From Halodurantibacterium daqingensis (lineage in GTDB: Bacteria > Pseudomonadota > Alphaproteobacteria > Rhodobacterales > Rhodobacteraceae), in the NCBI RefSeq assembly GCF_042666235.1, contig NZ_JBHTFQ010000011.1:1-64000 (forward strand): 64,000 bases of DNA, given 5' to 3'. Positions within the stretch are counted from its first letter, which is position 1. Every line of letters begins with the position of its first letter. Below are positions 51,651 to 60,900 of the stretch, piece after piece. The notes under the pieces are model-generated. The model made no database searches. It saw only the letters and a program-made list of their open reading frames with translations, and had not been told where the DNA came from. Position numbers and translations under genes: made by a program.

Positions 51651-53152
51651 GATACCTCGCACCGCTTCTGGCACTTCTGCCGCAGCCCCTGGGCGCCGAA
51701 GTGCTGTTCCGGCCGGCCGACCCGCTGCCCGTGCCGCACATCTATTCCGGCGAGTGGGAGCATTTCGTCGGCGGCGGCGTGGCGATCCTTGATTGCAACG
51801 GCTCGGGCCGGCCCGATCTGTTTGTGGCGGGCGGCGCCGGCCCCGCCGCGCTTCTGATCAACCGGACTGCGGCGCCCGGAGACCCGCTGCGCTTCGAACC
51901 GGCAGAGATTGCGCCGATCACCGGGGTCACAGGTGCCTATCCCCTTGATATCGACGGCGACGGGCATCTGGATCTTGCGGTGCTGCGGGTTGGCCCCAAC
52001 CTGCTGCTGCGCGGCAACGGGGACTGCCGCTTTGAGGATGCGAGCGACGCCTGGGGGTTTCACCGCGGTGACGCCTGGTCAACGGCCTTCAGCGCAACCT
52101 GGGAACAGGGACGGGCCTGGCCGACGCTGGCGATCGGGAACTATGTGGACCGCAGGGCCCCCGACGGGCCTTTCGGCGCCTGTGACGTGAACGAACTGCA
52201 CCGCCCGAGCGGCAAAGGCTTCGCCCCGCCGCAAATCCTGAGTCCCGGCTACTGTGCGCTGTCGATGCTGATTTCCGACTGGCAGCGGAACGGTCGGCCG
52301 CAACTGCGGATTTCGAACGACCGGCATTACTATATCCGTGGCGGGTACGAGGAAATGTGGCGTCTTGAGCCGCTTGAACCGCGCGGCAGCGACGACGGCT
52401 GGCCGCTGATCTCGCTCTGGGGCATGGGGATCGCAAGCCGCGACATCACCGGCAACGGCTTTCCGGATGTGATGCTGACCTCGATGGGCGACCAGCTTCT
52501 GCAGTTCAATGACGGCACGCACTACGTAAACGCACCCTATGAACAGGGCAGCGCCGCCCAGCGGCCCTGGTTCGGCGACGACGGGCGCCCGTCAACCGGC
52601 TGGCACGCGGAATTCGGCGATGTGAACAATGATGGGCTGGCCGATCTGTTCATTGCCAAGGGCAATGTCGACCAGATGCCGTCGAATGCGATGAAGGATC
52701 CGAACAACCTGTTGATCCAGGAGGGCGATGGCCGCTTTGCCGAACGTGCCGATACGGCGGGTGTGGCCAGTCTGGCACGGGCACGGGGCGCGGGGCTTGC
52801 GGATCTGGATGGCGACGGGCGGCTTGACCTTGTGGTCGTCAACCGGCGCGCGCCCTTGGAGATCTGGCAGAATGTCAGCAGCGGCACCGGAAACTGGGTG
52901 GCCGTGACGCCGCGGATGGAGGGGCCGAACCGCAACGCTGTCGGTGCCTGGGTGGAGCTGCGCACGGCAGGGCGGACGCAGGTGCAGGAGGTAACCGTCG
53001 GCGGCGGCCATGGCAGCGGCCAGGCGGGGCCGTTGCACTTCGGCCTTGGCGACCACGACAATGCCGAACTGCGCGTTCTCTGGCCTGACGGGCGACTGAC
53101 CGACTGGCATGTCGTGCCGGTCAACCAGTCCCTGCAGATCGCGCCCGACTGA
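51647..53152 (+). CDS. CRTAC1/UnbV-type FG-GAP repeat protein, exported
   Basis: A 501-residue secreted protein with a signal peptide (LAPLLALLPQPLGA). It has several FG-GAP/VCBS blades with calcium-loop patterns: DCNGSGRPDLFV, DIDGDGHLDLAVL, DVNNDGLADLFIA and DLDGDGRLDLVVV. It ends with an ASPIC/UnbV domain (RNAVGAWVELRT and GLGDHDNAELRVLWPDG). It is thus a beta-propeller for protein or matrix contact. The start overlaps the xylR stop. It is convergent with a di-haem peroxidase gene 10 bp away. Function is unknown. Confidence 0.87.
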   Translation: MRYLAPLLALLPQPLGAEVLFRPADPLPVPHIYSGEWEHFVGGGVAILDCNGSGRPDLFVAGGAGPAALLINRTAAPGDPLRFEPAEIAPITGVTGAYPLDIDGDGHLDLAVLRVGPNLLLRGNGDCRFEDASDAWGFHRGDAWSTAFSATWEQGRAWPTLAIGNYVDRRAPDGPFGACDVNELHRPSGKGFAPPQILSPGYCALSMLISDWQRNGRPQLRISNDRHYYIRGGYEEMWRLEPLEPRGSDDGWPLISLWGMGIASRDITGNGFPDVMLTSMGDQLLQFNDGTHYVNAPYEQGSAAQRPWFGDDGRPSTGWHAEFGDVNNDGLADLFIAKGNVDQMPSNAMKDPNNLLIQEGDGRFAERADTAGVASLARARGAGLADLDGDGRLDLVVVNRRAPLEIWQNVSSGTGNWVAVTPRMEGPNRNAVGAWVELRTAGRTQVQEVTVGGGHGSGQAGPLHFGLGDHDNAELRVLWPDGRLTDWHVVPVNQSLQIAPD

Positions 53153-53161
53153 CAGGCGGCG

Positions 53162-54502
53162 CTAACGTTCGACTGGCAGGCCGCTTGGCACGGCCTCGGG
53201 AATGCCCAGCCGGCCCGCGATCGCCCCCTTGTCAGTCAGGCTCTCCAGAAAGGAAAGCAGCGCCGACCGGTCGTCCGCGGCAAGCTGAAGCGGCGCCCGC
53301 CGAACCGCGGCAGCAATCGCCGCCCGGTCTTCATCAGACGACATCACCGCAAGGTCAGGGCGCTGCGGATCAAACGTCGGCAGCGCGGCCTGAAGCCTGT
53401 AGCTGTCCAGCCCTGCAACCGGATCGAGGTGATGGACAAGAAAGGCATCAAGGTCGCTGAAGGCGCCGGCATGGCCCCAGGGCCCCGTTGCCGATACGTT
53501 GCGCAGCGAGGGGGTGCGGAAGGCATAGGCATCCTCGGGCCTGCCGGTGACCCGCATCCGCCCGATATCGCGCTGATGGCTTTCAAACCGTTCAGCCTTG
53601 CCCGGGCCGATCTGCGGTTGCCCCATTGCGTGAAAGCGGTGATCGGTCTGGAACGGCCCCGAATGGCAGTCCGAACAGCCCGCCTCGCCGTAAAACAGCG
53701 CCATGCCGCGCTGCGCGGTCGGCTCAAGCGGCGATTCCCCGCGCAGATGCCGGTCAAAGGGGCTGTCGTCGGAGCGCCATTCAAAGGCGACGAAGGCCCC
53801 GATGGCATCGGAAATATCCGTGAAGCCGATGGCCCTGCCGGCTGCGATATCGGGATAAACCTCGGTGAACAGCGCCGCATAGGCGGGAATATCCGACACC
53901 CGCCGCGCGATCAGATCCCAGGCGCCACCCGGGCCGGTGATGCGTCCCTGCCGCACGGCGGTGCTGATCTCGTTTTCGCCATAGTGCCCGGCCATCTCAT
54001 CGGCAGACAGAACCGGAAACATCGTCTGGGCCGAGAGGATGTCGCGGAAGCCCTGGACCATTTCCTCTTCCAGCGGGGTGCGGAGGCCGCTGGGGCGGTT
54101 CGGATCGCTTTCGATGCGGCCGTCGTGGAACATCACCGTGAATTCCCGCGCGCCAAGGTTGAAAAGGGCGGGCGCGTTGCGCGGCAGGCGCTGTTCCGGC
54201 GGGTTGGCCGGGTCCACGCGGCGATCCGGCCCCAGCCCGATCGCCCCCTCGCCAAGGTTCAGCGACACGCCGTCCGCCGTTGCGAAGCGCGGGTGATGGC
54301 AGGTCGCGCAGGAAATGTTTCGATTGCCCGACAGGATCGGGTCATAGAACAGAAGCTGCCCAAGTCGCGCTTCGGCGGGATCAACCGGATGAAACAGCGC
54401 GTCCGTTACCGGCTGAGGCACGCGCGTGTCAGCCGGCACCGGACCTGCCGCAGCCAGCAGGGCGGCAGACGCGATGGCCAGGCCACGGATCCCCTTGTCC
54501 AT
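53162..54502 (-). CDS. Di-haem cytochrome c peroxidase / MauG family protein
   Basis: Periplasmic protein of 446 residues with a signal peptide (ASAALLAAAGPVPADT) and two CxxCH haem-binding sites: CATCH at residues 65-69 and CSDCH near residue 270. FDRHLRGE, GMALFYGEAGCSDCHSG and TPSLRNVSATGPWGHAG are typical of the BCCP/MauG family. It may reduce peroxide or oxidise a protein partner. GGAGG lies 6 bases before the ATG at 54502, which is preferred over an ATG two codons earlier. The convergent neighbour is the CRTAC1 protein, also exported. Confidence 0.9.
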   Translation of the reverse strand: MDKGIRGLAIASAALLAAAGPVPADTRVPQPVTDALFHPVDPAEARLGQLLFYDPILSGNRNISCATCHHPRFATADGVSLNLGEGAIGLGPDRRVDPANPPEQRLPRNAPALFNLGAREFTVMFHDGRIESDPNRPSGLRTPLEEEMVQGFRDILSAQTMFPVLSADEMAGHYGENEISTAVRQGRITGPGGAWDLIARRVSDIPAYAALFTEVYPDIAAGRAIGFTDISDAIGAFVAFEWRSDDSPFDRHLRGESPLEPTAQRGMALFYGEAGCSDCHSGPFQTDHRFHAMGQPQIGPGKAERFESHQRDIGRMRVTGRPEDAYAFRTPSLRNVSATGPWGHAGAFSDLDAFLVHHLDPVAGLDSYRLQAALPTFDPQRPDLAVMSSDEDRAAIAAAVRRAPLQLAADDRSALLSFLESLTDKGAIAGRLGIPEAVPSGLPVER

Positions 54503-54565
54503 GCACATCCTCCCCAGGTGATGACACGGGGAAGTGAAGCATCATCCGCGCCGTTCGGAAAGGGG

Positions 54566-55945
54566 TCAGAAGCTGCCGAAGGCAGTTCCCAGCAGGATGA
54601 TTGCGGCAAGCGCCAGCAGCGGCACAAGAACCGCCACCACCGCGATGTCGCCATAGCTTTCGCGATGCGTCAGCCCGCAGATCGACAGAAGTGTGATCAC
54701 CGCCCCGTTATGGGGCAGCGCATCCAGCCCCCCGGTTGCCACGGCAGCCACCCGGTGCAGGAGCGCGGGCGCGATTCCGGCCTCGGCCGCCATCTGCCGA
54801 TATGTTTCTCCCAGCGTCGCAAGGGCGATCGACATTCCCCCCGAGGCCGATCCGGTGATCCCCGCCAGAAGGTTCGTGGCGACGGCAAGCGACAGGAGCG
54901 GGTTCGCCCCGCCGATGGTCAGAACCTGATCGCGGATCAGCCCGAACGCAGGCAGCGCCGCGATGACGGCGCCAAAACCCACAAGGCTTGCGGTGTTGAA
55001 GATCGGCATCAAGGCCCCCGCCGCCCCGGCATTCAGCGCCTCCGCCAGCCCGGATCTGCGCCAGTTCATCGCCAGAAGCGCAAGGATCGATGCAACCAGC
55101 GCCGCAATGATCGACCAGAGCCCGCGCAGCGCCGAGATATCGGTGGCCCCGTAAAGCGGCAGGGCAAGGTAGCCGGTCTGCAGGCGCGGGATGATGACCC
55201 AGGTAAAGAGGGCATTGGTGGCGATCATCAGCAGAAATGGCACGAGCGCCAGCCAGAAATCGCCACTGTCCCGGTCAAGGCGGGCATCCGGGGGCGGCAC
55301 GTCATCCTCGGCGCCATAGCCGGGCCCGATGTGCCGAGCCCTGAATTCAAGCCAGCGCCAGCCGCCGAGGAACATGATCAGCGCCGCGACTATGCCCAGC
55401 CCCGGGGCGGCGTAGGGGGTCGTGCCGAAATGGGGCATCGGGATCGCGTTCTGGATTGCCGGCGTGCCCGGCAGCGCCGTCATGGTGAAGGTAAAGGCCC
55501 CCAGCGCCAACGTGGCCGGCACAAGGCGCTTGGGCAGTTGGGCCTGCCGGAACAGATTGGCAGCAATCGGATAGATGGCGAAGGCCACGACGAACAGCGA
55601 TACGCCGCCATAGGTCATCACCGCAGCCGACAGGACCACTGCAAGGATCGCCCGCTGCGCGCCCGCCCGCGCAATGATCCCCTCGGCCAGAACCCGGGCC
55701 ACGCCGGTCGCCTCGGCCAGTTTTCCAAAGACCGCCCCCAACAGGAAGATCGGGAAATAGGCGATGACAAATCCCCCCATCGCCCCCATGAAGATCTGGG
55801 TATAGGCGGCAAGGATCGCGCCCGTTCCCGAAAGCGCCACCGCCAGAACCGCCATCAGCGGCGCAAGCAGGATCAGACTGCCACCACGATAGGCAAGATA
55901 GATCATCGCGCCCAGCGCCAGAAGGATGACCATGATGCCGTACAT
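54566..55945 (-). CDS. GntP family permease (gluconate/organic acid:proton symporter)
   Basis: Inner-membrane symporter of 459 residues with about 12-14 helices. GntP-family marks are FVIAYFPIFLLGAVFGKLAEATG, split over a helix, TYGGVSLFVVAFAIYPI, ALPGTPAIQNAIP and the late GITGSASGGMSIAL and GGLDALPHNGAVI. The ATG at 55945 has GGAGG 4 bases upstream; a longer upstream open frame is antisense to tamA. The substrate is likely a hydroxy or sugar acid. No metabolic partner gene is adjacent. Confidence 0.9.
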   Translation of the reverse strand: MYGIMVILLALGAMIYLAYRGGSLILLAPLMAVLAVALSGTGAILAAYTQIFMGAMGGFVIAYFPIFLLGAVFGKLAEATGVARVLAEGIIARAGAQRAILAVVLSAAVMTYGGVSLFVVAFAIYPIAANLFRQAQLPKRLVPATLALGAFTFTMTALPGTPAIQNAIPMPHFGTTPYAAPGLGIVAALIMFLGGWRWLEFRARHIGPGYGAEDDVPPPDARLDRDSGDFWLALVPFLLMIATNALFTWVIIPRLQTGYLALPLYGATDISALRGLWSIIAALVASILALLAMNWRRSGLAEALNAGAAGALMPIFNTASLVGFGAVIAALPAFGLIRDQVLTIGGANPLLSLAVATNLLAGITGSASGGMSIALATLGETYRQMAAEAGIAPALLHRVAAVATGGLDALPHNGAVITLLSICGLTHRESYGDIAVVAVLVPLLALAAIILLGTAFGSF

Positions 55946-55980
55946 GCCGCCTCCGACTTGCTGCGCCGCAGCATGCCGCA

Positions 55981-56020
55981 GAGCCGCGGCGGGCGCAACG
56001 GCCGTTTCCCGCCGCGGCTC
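55981..56020. promoter_or_regulatory. 13-bp perfect inverted repeat between the GntP and tamA genes
   Basis: GAGCCGCGGCGGG and CCCGCCGCGGCTC are separated by 14 bases, and the centre itself holds the palindrome AACGGCCGTT. It lies 36 bp from the permease start and 88 bp from tamA, in the shared upstream region. It would form a very stable hairpin in either transcript leader or serve as an operator. No T-run follows. Confidence 0.5.
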
Positions 56021-56107
56021 GGGAACCGCGCGACGCAAGCGGGCGTTGCGTGATTGAAGCCGAATTCCCGGCGTGCAAGACTGGGGATCAGTGCGTGGGA
56101 GGGCAGC

Positions 56108-57940
56108 ATGACGGGCAGACTTGCGAAACTGCGACTTGGTCTGGCGGCCGCTGCGCTTTTCACACTGCAATCCTGGCCGGGTCAGGCGCAGGATCTGGTG
56201 CGCCTGACGGCCCCTGGCGCTGACGAGGAATTGCTCGACCTGCTGCGCAATGCCTCGCTGGCTCTTCAGCAGCAGGAAAACGGTGCGACCACCGCGCAGG
56301 AGCTTCTGGCAGCGGCGCGTTCGGACTACGGCCGGCTTGTCGGCGTTCTTTATGGCGCGGGGCATTATTCGGGCGTGGTGCAGATCCGCGTGGATGGCCG
56401 CGAGGCCGCGACGATCCCGCCCCTTTCCGCCCCCTCGCAGATTACCCTGGTCGAGGTTCTTGTGGCGCCGGGGCCGCAATTCACCTTCTCCCGCGCCGAG
56501 ATTGCCCCGCTTGCCCCCGATACCGAACTGCCTGATGGCTTTGCCGTGGGTCAGCCGGCCGAAAGCAACCTGATCCGTGATGCGGCCACGGCTGCGGTGG
56601 ATGGCTGGCGCGCGGTGGGTCATGCCAAGGCCGCCACCGGCGCGCAACAGATCACAGCCGATCATCGCTCTGCCCGGCTTTCGGCGCAGGTGTCGATGGT
56701 GCCAGGCCCGCGGGTCACCTTTGGCGATCTGGTCGTGACCGGGCAACGCCGGATGCGCCCCGAACGCATCCAGGAGATCGCAGGCTTTCCGACCGGCGAG
56801 GTTTTTGACCCCGAGGCGATTGCACGCTCGGCCGATCGGCTGCGCCGCACCGGCGTCTTCCGCTCGGTCGCGCTGAGCGAGGCTGACGACCTGCGCCCGG
56901 GCGATGTGCTGGACGTCACCGCCGCTGTGGTCGAGGAACTGCCCCGCCGCCTTGGCTTCGGGGCCGAGATCGCCTCGACCGACGGCGCGCGGGTCACGGC
57001 CTACTGGATGCACCGCAACCTGCGCGGCGGCGGCGAAAGGCTGCGGCTTGACGCCGAGGTTGGCGGCATCGGCGCGCAGTCGGGCGGGTTGGATTATGGG
57101 CTAACCGCGCGGCTTGATCGCCCCGCCACCTTTACACCCGACACATCGGTCTTTGTCTTCACCGGTGTCGAACGGACCAGCGAACGCGATTACGATGCCG
57201 ACCGTGCCTTCGTCAGCGTCGGCCTTGCCCATCAGTTCACGGATCGCATCACCGGGGAGGTCGCGCTCGATCTGCGTTATGAACGTGTCGAGGATGAGTT
57301 GGGCCGCATCACCTACAGCACCCTTGCCCTGCCCACCCGCGGCATCTGGGACCGGCGAAACAGCACGCTCAACCCCACCGGCGGGACCTTCCTGGAGGCA
57401 ACGGTGACGCCTTTCGCCGGCCTGTCCGACGCGGCGGGGCATGGCGCGCGCCTGTCCTTCGATGGCCGCGCCTATCGCGGTTTCGGCAGCGATGACCGCT
57501 TTGTGGTGGCGGGACGGGTGCAGGGCGGCTCGGTAATCGGGGCGGGGCTGTTCGAGACGCCGCGCGAATTCCTGTTCTATTCGGGTGGCGGCGGCACGGT
57601 GCGCGGCCATCCCTTCCAGTCGCTGGGCGTGGAAACCCCCTATACCGGCACCCGCCCCAGTGACGGCGCAACGTTCCTGCGCACCGGCGGGCGCAGTTTC
57701 CTTGGTGCTTCGGCGGAACTGCGCGCCCGGGTCTGGCGCAGCATCGGCCTGGTGGGCTTTGCCGACGCAGGCTTTGTGGGCGCGGACAGCTTCGGAGATG
57801 GCGAATGGCACGCCGGTGCCGGGATCGGCATTCGCTATGACACCGGCATCGGGCCGATCCGGCTGGATGTGGCCGCGCCCGTGCGCGGAGACAGCGATGA
57901 CGGCGTTCAGGTGTATATCGGGATAGGGCAGGCCTTCTGA
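56108..57940 (+). CDS. tamA: Autotransporter assembly factor TamA (BamA/Omp85 family)
   Basis: Outer-membrane barrel protein of 610 residues. A signal peptide (LGLAAAALFTLQSWPGQAQ) is followed by POTRA domains to about residue 270 (GPRVTFGDLVVTGQRRMRPE marks the last) and a 16-strand barrel. The Omp85 signature appears in the GGGGTVRGHPFQSLG segment, and the protein ends in a terminal phenylalanine (YIGIGQAF), the barrel recognition signal. The ATG at 56108 has GGGAGGG upstream. It is coupled to tamB by TGATG; the pair inserts outer-membrane proteins and moves lipid between membranes. Confidence 0.95.
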   Translation: MTGRLAKLRLGLAAAALFTLQSWPGQAQDLVRLTAPGADEELLDLLRNASLALQQQENGATTAQELLAAARSDYGRLVGVLYGAGHYSGVVQIRVDGREAATIPPLSAPSQITLVEVLVAPGPQFTFSRAEIAPLAPDTELPDGFAVGQPAESNLIRDAATAAVDGWRAVGHAKAATGAQQITADHRSARLSAQVSMVPGPRVTFGDLVVTGQRRMRPERIQEIAGFPTGEVFDPEAIARSADRLRRTGVFRSVALSEADDLRPGDVLDVTAAVVEELPRRLGFGAEIASTDGARVTAYWMHRNLRGGGERLRLDAEVGGIGAQSGGLDYGLTARLDRPATFTPDTSVFVFTGVERTSERDYDADRAFVSVGLAHQFTDRITGEVALDLRYERVEDELGRITYSTLALPTRGIWDRRNSTLNPTGGTFLEATVTPFAGLSDAAGHGARLSFDGRAYRGFGSDDRFVVAGRVQGGSVIGAGLFETPREFLFYSGGGGTVRGHPFQSLGVETPYTGTRPSDGATFLRTGGRSFLGASAELRARVWRSIGLVGFADAGFVGADSFGDGEWHAGAGIGIRYDTGIGPIRLDVAAPVRGDSDDGVQVYIGIGQAF

Positions 57941-60900
57941 TGCGGTTTATGGTATTCCTCCTCTGCTTCCTGCCCTCGCTTGCCCTTGCCCAGGAAGACG
58001 AGGGCGGCGGCACCTTCCTGACCCGCTTTGTTGAAAACGCGCTTTCGGGTGAAAACCGCAACGTCGTCATCACCGGCTTTTCCGGGGCGCTGTCCTCGCG
58101 CGCGACGATCGAACGAATGACCTTTGCCGATGATGAAGGCATCTGGATGACGATCGACGATGCCGTGCTGGACTGGAACCGCACGGCCCTGTTGCGCGGG
58201 CGGATCGAGATCAGCGAACTTGCCGCCGAGCACATCGCCATCACCCGGACCCCCGAAACCGCCGAGCCTGCCGGCCCCGCCCCCGAAGCCAGACCCTTCG
58301 CCCTGCCCGAGCTTCCGGTCGCGGTCCGGATCAACCGCCTGGACGTGGCACGGCTGGACCTGGGTGCGGCGCTGTTCGGCCAGGAGGCGACCTTTACCGC
58401 AGGCGGATCGGTACAACTGGAACGGGGCGAAGGAACGGCAGCGCTGGACATCCGCCGCATCGACGGACCCGAGGCCCGGTTCCGCCTTGAGGGGCATTAC
58501 GACAACGCCACGCGGGAACTCGACCTTGATCTGGATCTGTCCGAGGATCAGGATGGGATCATATCCCGGCTGATCGGCGTGCCGGGAACCCCGGCCCTGT
58601 CGCTTACAATCGACGGAAGCGGCACCCTGGACGACTTCGCCGCCCGGATCAGCCTGGTGACAGACGACGTCGAGCGGCTGGCTGGCCGTGTCACGCTGAT
58701 AACGGAAACCGACGCCGAGGGCCGCGCGACGCGGCGGTTCTCGACCGATGTGGCGGGCGATATCGCACCGCTGTTCGCCCCCGACTACCAGGACTTCTTT
58801 GGCCCCGAGATCGTGCTGCAATCCGAAGGGGCCCGCCTGCCGGACGGGCGCGTCGTTCTTTCGCAACTGGATCTGCGGGCACAGGCCCTGATCCTGCGCG
58901 GTGAACTGGAGATCGGCGCCGATGGCCTCCCGGAACGTGTGGATGTTACCGGGCGCATCGGCACTGCCGATGGCAGCCCCATCCTGCTGCCGATCCGGCC
59001 ACGCACCCGCATCACATCGGCCGATCTGGTTCTGGCCCTGGATGGACTTGCGGATGACAACTGGAATCTCCGGCTGCAGATCGCAGGACTGGACCGCCGC
59101 AGCCTTGGCATCGAGGCGCTGCGTCTGACCGGGGCGGGCACGATCCGGCGCGATGCAGACGGGCGTTTCATCGGGGGCACGCTCGCCTATGCCGCACAGG
59201 GGATCGATCCGCGCGACGCTGCGCTGCGCCGCGCCCTGGGGGACGATATCGGCGGCGAGATGGAAATTCTCTGGCAGGACGACGGGCAGGTGCAACTGCC
59301 CCGGTTCACCCTCTCGGGCGAGGATTACGGACTGGCCGGAAACGCCATCATCGCGGGGCTTGAAGAGGCGCTTACGATCAATGGAACGATCTCTGCGCGG
59401 GGAGATGACATCGCCCGGCTGTCCGATCTGGCGAAGCGGGATCTGTCGGGCACGGCCGCGGCCGAGGTAACCGGGAGCTATGCCACCCTGACCGGTGCAT
59501 TTGACGCGGTCGCGGCAGTAACCGGCACCGACCTGCGCTTTGATCAGCCCGAGGTGGACCGGCTGCTGGCGGGGGAAAGCCGGATCGAGCTTTCGGCGCG
59601 ACGCAACACCGACGGGCTGACGCTGCGCAGCCTTCGCGCAACGGCAACAACATTGTCTGCGCTGGCGCATGGGCAACTGGCGACGGCCGGAAGCGATATT
59701 ACCGCGGAACTGGATTTCTCGGACCTTTCGGTGCTGGGCGGCCCTTTCCGTGGCGCCCTTGTCGGCACCGCGCGGTTTACCGAAACCGAGGGCGGGCCGC
59801 AAAGGCTGCGGCTCGAGGCGACAGCGCAGGGCCTTGCCATCGGACAGGACCAGGCGGACCGCCTTCTGGCGGGAGAAAGCACCATCAGCCTTGATGCCAC
59901 CCGCGCCGACGAGGTGATCACGGTCGAGGCCCTTCAGGTGAATGCGGCGACCCTCGCGGCCCGGGTGACCGGTACCCTGGCCGAGGGGGCCAGCGCGCTG
60001 GCCGCCTCACTGGGGTTCAGCGATCTGTCGGTGCTGGGGCCCGGTTTCGCCGGTGCGCTGGAAGCCGAGGCCCAGCTGAACGAGAACGGCGCGCTGCGCA
60101 GACTGCAGCTTGAGGCACAGGGAACGAACCTCGCCATCGGCCAGACTCAGGCAGACGCGCTTCTGCGGGGTCCGACCCAGCTGGCCCTGGATGCGACCGA
60201 GGAAAACGGGCGGCTGCGCGTGCAGGCCTTCACGTTGAGCAATCCACAACTGACCGCCAGCGCCACCGGCGCCGCCGAAGGTGACAGCCGACTGGTGAAT
60301 CTGACCGCGCGTCTGGCAAACCTTGCGGTTATCCAGCCAGAGTTTCCGGGGCCGCTGACAATCGCCGGCACGATCACGGAAAACGGCAGCTACGGTGTGG
60401 ATGTCACGGCGCAGGGACCAGGCGGGATTGATGCCCGCATCACCGGCAGCGCCGCCTCGGACCTCTCGGCGGTGGATCTTGCCGTAGTCGGCAGCGCCCA
60501 GGCGGCGCTTGCCAACCTGTTCATCCAGCCGCGAAGCGTCACCGGGCCGCTGAACTTCAATCTGCGCCTGAACGGCCCGCCCGCACTTGCATCGGTTTCG
60601 GGGAATCTGACCGGCCAGGGCCTGCGCATCGTTGATCCCGAGCTTGGCCTGACCCTCGAACAGGGGAATGTCCGCGCCGATCTGGCGGGCGGGCAGGCGA
60701 CGATTGCCGCTTCGGCCGGTTTTCCGCAGGGCGGGCAACTGAGCCTGAGCGGCCCCATCAGCCTGACCGCCCCCTTCAATGCCGACCTCCGGCTTGCGCT
60801 GCAGGATGCGCGGCTTGTGGATCCGGAGCTTTATGAAACCAGCGTTTCCGGCACGGTGGCCATCACCGGCCCCCTGGCCGGAGGCGGCAGGATCACCGGG

